Shown here piece by piece: positions 1 through 6,802 of a stretch of DNA of 6,802 bases. Under the pieces are notes generated by a model. The model was not told the DNA's origin. It ran no database searches and saw nothing but the letters and a program-made list of their open reading frames with translations. The stretch spans positions 1-6,802 of the forward strand of contig JARFUL010000088.1 in NCBI GenBank assembly GCA_029289015.1, given 5' to 3'. This DNA comes from Syntrophobacteria bacterium. Lineage in GTDB: Bacteria; Desulfobacterota; Syntrophobacteria; JARFUL01. The position numbers were made by a program, and so were the translations under genes. The number at the start of each line of letters is the position of its first letter. Position 1 is the stretch's first letter.

Positions 1-1264
<1,264 letters not shown>

Positions 1265-1298
1265 TACCTTCCCGTCCTTGTGGGGTTAAATCCAAATA

Positions 1299-1314
1299 TG
1301 TTCCACGTGAAACA
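1299..1314. promoter_or_regulatory. parS: parS centromere-like ParB-binding site
   Basis: The plus strand reads TGTTCCACGTGAAACA, an exact match to the bacterial chromosomal parS consensus TGTTNCACGTGAAACA. The flanking A at 1298 and T at 1315 extend the near-palindrome to 18 bp. ParB (Spo0J) proteins nucleate on such sites near the origin, spread as CTP-loaded clamps and recruit SMC, so that newly copied origins segregate. The site is in the 74-bp gap between gyrB and gyrA, outside both coding regions, about 3.6 kb from the AT-rich region that is the candidate origin. ParB spreading from here could also affect gyrA transcription; that part is inference. Confidence 0.92.
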
Positions 1315-1338
1315 TCGGCCCCTAAAGCCCGGTCCCGG

Positions 1339-3831
<2,493 letters not shown>

Positions 3832-4950
3832 TTAGAGCCGCATAGGCATGACAACGCCAAGGAAATTCTCGTCCTCCTCGTCCTTTATGGTGCACGGACT
3901 CTCCCCGTCGTTGAACTCCAGGATCACGGCATCGCTCTTCACCGCGGCCAGGTTGTCCAGGATGTAGTCTGGGTTGAACCCCATGGTCACTTCCGGCCCC
4001 TCGTACTCCACCTCAATGGTCTCCTTGGCCTCGCCCCTCTCCGGGTTGCTGGCCCGGACCGTCACCTTTCCGGGGGACACGGAGATTCCCATCGCGCGGT
4101 AGCGCTCCGTGGTGATGGGCTTCACCCGCTCCACCACCTCCATCAGCACGAGCCTGCCTATCTTGACGGAGTTCTCCGAGGATTCCGGGATTACGGCCCT
4201 GTAGTTGGGAAAGTCGCCCTCCACGAGCCTGATGAAGAGCACCTCGTCTTTGGACCTGGCTATGAGCCCCTTGTCCACGAACCCGAGCTTGATCTTCTCC
4301 TCCTCGTCTATGAGCCTTATGAGCTCCCTTATGCCCTTGCGGGGCACTATGGAGCCCTTGTCGAGACCCAGGGCCTCCACGTCCTCCATCGCTCTCGTCA
4401 CCAGCGCGAGCCTGTGGCCGTCTGTGGAGACCATTCTCAGCCCCTTGGCTTCTTCCTTCATGGTGACCGGCTCGAAAAAGACCCCGGTGATGTTGTAGCG
4501 GGCCTCGTCTGTGGAGACCGCGAACTTGCTCTTCTCGATCATCTCCCCGATGAGTTCCGCATCCACCTCCACCAGGTCTGCCCTCTTGTCGAAGGGAATG
4601 GAGGGAAAGTCGTCCGGCGGCACCCCCATCAGGGAGTAGAAGACCGAGCCTGCCCTGACGTTGAGCCTCGCGCCCTCCACCACCTCGAGGACCACATCGT
4701 CCGCGGGGAGCCTCTTTATCACGTCAAAGAAGATCCTCGCGCCCACGGTGAAGGTGCCTGCAGTGTTGATCTTCGCGGGGTATGACCCCCTGAAGCTCAC
4801 CTCCAGGTCGGTGGCCACGATGTTGAGCACGCCTCTTTCCGCCTCCAAAAGGAGATTTGAGATGATCGGCATGGAGGTCCTTCGCTCCGAGATGTTGTGC
4901 GAACGGCCCACGCCCCTTAGAAGCTCTGACTTCTCTATTTCTAGATTCAT
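3832..4950 (-). CDS. dnaN: DNA polymerase III beta subunit (sliding clamp), 372 residues
   Basis: The product is the ring-shaped processivity clamp, which encircles DNA and tethers polymerase III and many repair proteins. Its 372 residues match the family (E. coli 366) and suit three repeated clamp domains of about 120 residues. Visible signatures are ATDLEVSF (46-53), GVPPDDFPSIP (109-119), VSTDGHRLALV (174-184, part of the peptide-binding cleft) and the C-terminus VVMPMRL (366-372), whose MPMRL forms the other side of that cleft. The ATG at 4950 begins MNLEIEKSELL, as expected. The ribosome-binding site is weak: only GGA about 9 bases upstream. A five-codon frame (4964-4947) overlaps the start by ATGA. 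The gene is first of the minus-strand cluster, facing the AT-rich region, and is not preceded by dnaA. A strong terminator follows it, so gyrB may not be fully co-transcribed. Confidence 0.97.
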   Translation of the reverse strand: MNLEIEKSELLRGVGRSHNISERRTSMPIISNLLLEAERGVLNIVATDLEVSFRGSYPAKINTAGTFTVGARIFFDVIKRLPADDVVLEVVEGARLNVRAGSVFYSLMGVPPDDFPSIPFDKRADLVEVDAELIGEMIEKSKFAVSTDEARYNITGVFFEPVTMKEEAKGLRMVSTDGHRLALVTRAMEDVEALGLDKGSIVPRKGIRELIRLIDEEEKIKLGFVDKGLIARSKDEVLFIRLVEGDFPNYRAVIPESSENSVKIGRLVLMEVVERVKPITTERYRAMGISVSPGKVTVRASNPERGEAKETIEVEYEGPEVTMGFNPDYILDNLAAVKSDAVILEFNDGESPCTIKDEEDENFLGVVMPMRL

Positions 4951-5033
4951 AAAACAACATCCATAATTTAAAGGTTATGATAGTTGTTGTATATGGCTTT
5001 TACGGTTGTTGGTATCTAGTTTATCATTCCGAA

Positions 5034-5045
5034 TTTATTAATAAA
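5034..5045. repeat. 12-bp AT palindrome
   Basis: TTTATTAATAAA is a perfect palindrome in the AT-rich region, about 85 bp upstream of the dnaN start. It could ease strand opening or bind a dimeric regulator. In such AT-rich DNA it may also be chance. Confidence 0.5.
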
Positions 5046-5071
5046 GTTTTCTTAAAATAAAAATCCTGCTA

Positions 5072-5135
5072 CCCGATGTTTCCGAAAGAATCCCCCCTTG
5101 GATTTTCAGGGTGTAGATAACGGGGCCCCGATGTT
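5072..5135 (+). repeat. Paired direct repeat CCCGATGTT
   Basis: CCCGATGTT occurs at 5072-5080 and again at 5127-5135, 55 bp apart. The sequences just inside are inverted relative to each other (GTTTCC after the first GAT, GGAAAC after the second GATGTT). The second copy is fused to the palindrome CGGGGCCCCG (5121-5130). These GC-containing elements stand out in an AT-rich background and may be protein-binding sites. No known regulator is recognised. Confidence 0.45.
5112..5120 (-). promoter_or_regulatory. Degenerate DnaA box
   Basis: The minus strand reads TTATCTACA, one base away from the DnaA-box consensus TTATCCACA. It directly abuts the palindrome CGGGGCCCCG at 5121-5130. It is the only near-match I found in the AT-rich region, so it is weak evidence on its own. 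Confidence 0.3.
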
Positions 5136-5241
5136 GGAAACTATTTATTTTGTTTCAATATTTTTTCTGTTTCTCCTATTTTAGTGTCCCTTTAGGAAAA
5201 ACCGTCAACTATTTAAAAAAACTAATCTTTTTTGCGATTTA

Positions 5242-5270
5242 ATTATAGAGAAAAACCGGGGTTATTGCAA
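5242..5270 (-). promoter_or_regulatory. Sigma70-like promoter for dnaN
   Basis: On the minus strand there is TTGCAA (5270-5265, 4 of 6 against TTGACA), a 17-bp spacer, and a perfect TATAAT (5247-5242). This is the best promoter pair seen in the region facing dnaN. Transcription would start near 5235, giving an unusually long dnaN leader of about 285 bases. Other promoters closer to dnaN are possible, but none was as clear. Confidence 0.5.
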
Positions 5271-5365
5271 TAGAAACTTTGGGAAATTCACCCTTTGCGC
5301 GCTCTTTTTTTCCCTTCGCGAATTAGGCTAACCTCAATCTAGGCAAATGGGGTATCATGGTAGCA

Positions 5366-5386
5366 CGCGGGCAAGAGGGGCCCGCG
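5366..5386. repeat. GC-rich inverted repeat (hairpin)
   Basis: CGCGGGC (5366-5372) and GCCCGCG (5380-5386) form a 7-bp all-GC stem around a 7-base loop. It lies in the AT-rich intergenic region upstream of the dnaJ-like gene. No T tract follows on either strand, so it is not a typical intrinsic terminator. It could be an operator or an RNA structure. Confidence 0.5.
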
Positions 5387-5437
5387 CGCGAAAATTAGAC
5401 CCAACTATTTATAATCAATATATTTTTTCTTACCATA

Positions 5438-5467
5438 TTGACAGTGGACCCTTGGGGTGCTTATGGT
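5438..5467 (+). promoter_or_regulatory. Sigma70-like promoter for the dnaJ-like operon
   Basis: A perfect TTGACA (5438-5443) is followed, after 18 bp, by TATGGT (5462-5467, 4 of 6 against TATAAT). Transcription would begin near 5474, giving a leader of about 30 bases before the ATG at 5506. I see no CIRCE element (the HrcA site TTAGCACTC-N9-GAGTGCTAA), so HrcA heat-shock control is not indicated. Confidence 0.5.
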
Positions 5468-5505
5468 TTTCTAGGGTTTTTTAAAATCTTGGCGAAAGAA
5501 AAGAA

Positions 5506-6405
5506 ATGGCAAAGGACTACTACAAGATACTCGGCGTTGACCGCGACGCGGACAAGGACCAGATAAAGAAGGCCTACCGCAAGCTGTCCTTCAAGTACCA
5601 TCCCGACCAGAACAAGGGCGACAAGGCCGCGGAGGAGAAGTTCAAGGAGATAAGCGAGGCCTACGCGGTGCTCTACGACGACGAGAAGCGCCAGCAGTAC
5701 GACAGTTTCGGCGCGGAAGGGTTCGGCCAGCGGTTCAGCCACGAGGACATCTTCCGGGGCTTCGACTTCTCATCCGTGTTCAGCGAGTTCGGTTTCGGCG
5801 GGGAGGACATCCTGAGCCAGCTCTTCGGCCGGCCCGGGAGGGGCCAGCGCCAAAGGCCCGGTTTTGGCGGCATGGGCGCCCCCCCCCAGAAGGGCCAGGA
5901 CTACACCGCCCAGGTGGAGATAAGCCTCGAGGAGTCGGTCAGGGGCGGCCAGAGGACCCTCACCATTCCCGACACCGGGGAGCGGGTCTCGGTGAAGATC
6001 CCCGCGGGGATCCGCGCGGGAAAGAGGCTCAGGGTGCCGGGCAAGGGCGGGCCCTCCATGATGGGCGGGCCCAGGGGAGACCTCTTCATGAAGGTTGAGA
6101 TAGCTCCCCACCCGGTCTTCAGGCGGGTGAAGGACGACCTTTTCGTGAAGAAACGGGTGAGCCTTGCAGACGCGGCCCTGGGCGGCTCGGTGAACGTGGC
6201 CACCATGGAGGGTAGCGAGGTCACGGTGAAGATACCCCCGGGCACCCAGCCGGGCACCAAGCTGAGGCTCAAGGCCAAGGGGGTCACCGGGTTGCGCGGC
6301 AAGGAGGCCGGCAACCTCTTCGTGGAGATCGTGGTGTCCATCCCCAAGGAGCTCACGGACGAGCAGAGGGAGCTCTTCGAGAAGCTGAGGGAAGAGGGGC
6401 TCTAG
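5506..6405 (+). CDS. cbpA: DnaJ-type co-chaperone without zinc finger (CbpA/type B Hsp40), 299 residues
   Basis: This cytoplasmic J-domain protein stimulates the ATPase of DnaK (Hsp70) and delivers unfolded clients to it. The J domain occupies residues 4-69, with the essential HPD at 32-34 in KYHPDQNKGD. A Gly/Phe-rich linker covers about 70-128. Two beta-rich client-binding domains follow from about 131, with GDLFMKVEIAPHPVFRRVKDDL (191-212), KIPPGTQPGTKLRLKAKG and the C-terminal GNLFVEIVVSIPKEL before the dimerisation helix. There are no CxxCxGxG repeats and no cysteine at all, so this is not canonical DnaJ but the CbpA/DnaJ2 type, whose usual length is about 300. In E. coli CbpA also binds DNA; whether this one does is unknown. 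The start at 5506 fits the family (MAKDYYKILGV), though only a weak purine-rich site precedes it. cutA follows after 18 bp. Confidence 0.92.
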   Translation: MAKDYYKILGVDRDADKDQIKKAYRKLSFKYHPDQNKGDKAAEEKFKEISEAYAVLYDDEKRQQYDSFGAEGFGQRFSHEDIFRGFDFSSVFSEFGFGGEDILSQLFGRPGRGQRQRPGFGGMGAPPQKGQDYTAQVEISLEESVRGGQRTLTIPDTGERVSVKIPAGIRAGKRLRVPGKGGPSMMGGPRGDLFMKVEIAPHPVFRRVKDDLFVKKRVSLADAALGGSVNVATMEGSEVTVKIPPGTQPGTKLRLKAKGVTGLRGKEAGNLFVEIVVSIPKELTDEQRELFEKLREEGL

Positions 6406-6423
6406 AAGGGACCGGAAAGGGCC

Positions 6424-6744
6424 ATGGGTAGTTACCTCACCATCTTCGTCACCACCCCGGACGAGGCCACCGCGGCCAGCATCGCGACCATCGTGGTAAA
6501 GGAGAAGCTCGCCGCGTGCGGCCAGATCGTGGGCCCGATCCGCTCCATCTATCGCTGGAAGGGCGAGGTTTTGGACGAGCCGGAGTACCTGCTCATCCTG
6601 AAGACAAGGGCTGAGCTCTTTAGCGACCTTGAGGAGAGGGTCATCGAGCTTCACCCCTATGAGGTGCCCCAGGTGGTGGCCCTTGAAATCAAGGAAGGGG
6701 CCCGGGACTACCTCGCCTGGATAGAGGAGGTTACCCGAGGATGA
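6424..6744 (+). CDS. cutA: CutA1 family protein, 106 residues
   Basis: This is a small trimeric ferredoxin-like-fold protein of the CutA1 family, linked in E. coli to divalent-cation tolerance but with an unsettled molecular role; its fold resembles PII signal proteins. The full-length frame shows the family's core in order: FVTTPDEATAASIATIVV (8-25), EKLAAC with a conserved cysteine (C32), SIYRWKGEV (41-49), EYLLILKTR (54-62), HPYEVPQVVAL (77-87) and the C-terminal YLAWIEE (96-102). A GGAAAGG ribosome-binding site lies about 4 bases before the ATG. It starts 18 bp after the dnaJ-like gene, and its TGA overlaps the next gene's ATG, so it is the middle gene of a probable operon. The usual NI motif after the conserved cysteine is replaced by GQI, a mild variation. 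Confidence 0.95.
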   Translation: MGSYLTIFVTTPDEATAASIATIVVKEKLAACGQIVGPIRSIYRWKGEVLDEPEYLLILKTRAELFSDLEERVIELHPYEVPQVVALEIKEGARDYLAWIEEVTRG

Positions 6745-6802
6745 AGGTCTTTGTTACCGGAGGCACCGGGTTTGTGGGCCAAAACGTGGTCCAGGAGCTC
6801 CT
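6741..6802 (+). CDS. NAD-dependent epimerase/dehydratase-like protein, N-terminal 20 residues only
   Basis: Only the beginning is in the window: MKVFVTGGTGFVGQNVVQEL. This is a beta strand followed by the TGGTGFVG glycine-rich turn (GxxGxxG) of an NAD(P)-binding Rossmann fold, typical of extended short-chain dehydrogenases such as sugar-nucleotide epimerases or the NDUFA9-like group. The substrate cannot be told from this fragment. The ATG overlaps the cutA stop (ATGA), and GAGGAGG lies 10 bases upstream inside cutA, which indicates translational coupling in one operon with cutA and the dnaJ-like gene. Confidence 0.85.
   Translation, partial: MKVFVTGGTGFVGQNVVQEL

Larger units (their letters stand above)
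5139..5411 (+). repeat. Three copies of AACTATTTA
   Basis: The 9-mer AACTATTTA occurs at 5139-5147, 5207-5215 and 5403-5411, all in the same orientation. The last two share the longer CAACTATTTA. Three exact copies within 275 bp is more than expected for an arbitrary 9-mer, even in AT-rich DNA, so they may be iteron-like or regulatory sites. No known motif is matched. Confidence 0.4.
4951..5505. other. AT-rich divergent intergenic region, candidate oriC
   Basis: About 555 bp with no convincing gene separates divergently transcribed dnaN and the dnaJ-like gene. It is strikingly AT-rich beside GC-rich neighbours, with runs such as 5028-5065, 5141-5170, 5211-5247 and 5401-5430. It contains promoter candidates for both sides, a 12-bp AT palindrome TTTATTAATAAA (5034-5045), repeated 9-mers, and two GC-rich inverted repeats. 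Leftward genes point left and rightward genes point right, and C excess on the plus strand to the left changes to G excess to the right. Together with dnaN, gyrase and parS next door this fits a replication origin. Against it, only one degenerate DnaA box is visible. It may simply be a large regulatory region. Confidence 0.45.

Noticed and set aside
5215..5233. A-tract and T-tract inverted repeat (AAAAAA-CTAATC-TTTTTT).
   Set aside because: The stem would be A-U only and unstable; it is better explained by general AT richness.
5410..5415. Perfect TATAAT on the plus strand upstream of the dnaJ-like gene.
   Set aside because: The expected -35 position is GC-rich (CGCGAA) with little match to TTGACA; the TTGACA-based pair at 5438-5467 is preferred, though this could be a secondary start.
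5347..5484. A 45-codon plus-strand reading frame in the intergenic region (MGYHGSTRARGARARK...).
   Set aside because: It spans the GC hairpin and the proposed dnaJ promoter, has a weak ribosome-binding site and an unnatural composition, and resembles no family I know.
5770..6654. A 294-codon minus-strand frame opposite the dnaJ-like gene and cutA.
   Set aside because: It overlaps two clearly recognised genes and its translation resembles no family; it is a high-GC antisense frame.

Overview
The window is a replication and topology locus of a GC-rich bacterium. The protein-coding parts are roughly 60-65% GC by eye, and one AT-rich intergenic stretch interrupts them. Bacterial identity is secure: there is a gyrase pair, a DNA polymerase III beta clamp and a ParB-type parS site. 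GyrB is about 810 residues and carries the long TOPRIM-region insertion typical of Gram-negative GyrB. Frequent ATA and AGG codons in a GC-rich background would suit a deltaproteobacterial/Desulfobacterota-like or related lineage, but I cannot place it more precisely.

Left part (1-4950, all minus strand): read in transcription order, dnaN (4950-3832), gyrB (3771-1339) and the first half of gyrA (1264 to the window edge). A well-formed rho-independent terminator sits between dnaN and gyrB. A perfect 16-bp parS site (TGTTCCACGTGAAACA, 1299-1314) lies in the 74-bp gap between gyrB and gyrA. recF, often found between dnaN and gyrB, is absent here, and dnaA is not next to dnaN.

Middle (4951-5505): about 555 bp of AT-rich, apparently non-coding DNA between divergent genes. 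It holds a good minus-strand sigma70-like promoter (5242-5270) for dnaN, a plus-strand promoter candidate (5438-5467) for the dnaJ-like gene, short direct repeats, an AT palindrome, two GC-rich palindromes or hairpins, and one degenerate DnaA box. Its position, composition, flanking gene orientation and the nearby parS make it a reasonable oriC candidate. The lack of a DnaA-box cluster leaves that unproven.

Right part (5506-6802, plus strand): a zinc-finger-less DnaJ/CbpA-type co-chaperone, then cutA, then the start of an NAD-dependent epimerase/dehydratase-like gene whose ATG overlaps the cutA stop by 4 bases. The three probably form one operon.

I see no mobile element, CRISPR array, tRNA or rRNA. 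The core genes are ordinary. The points worth attention are the parS placement, the candidate origin, the terminator inside the dnaN-gyrB cluster, and a glutamine at the main quinolone-resistance position of GyrA.
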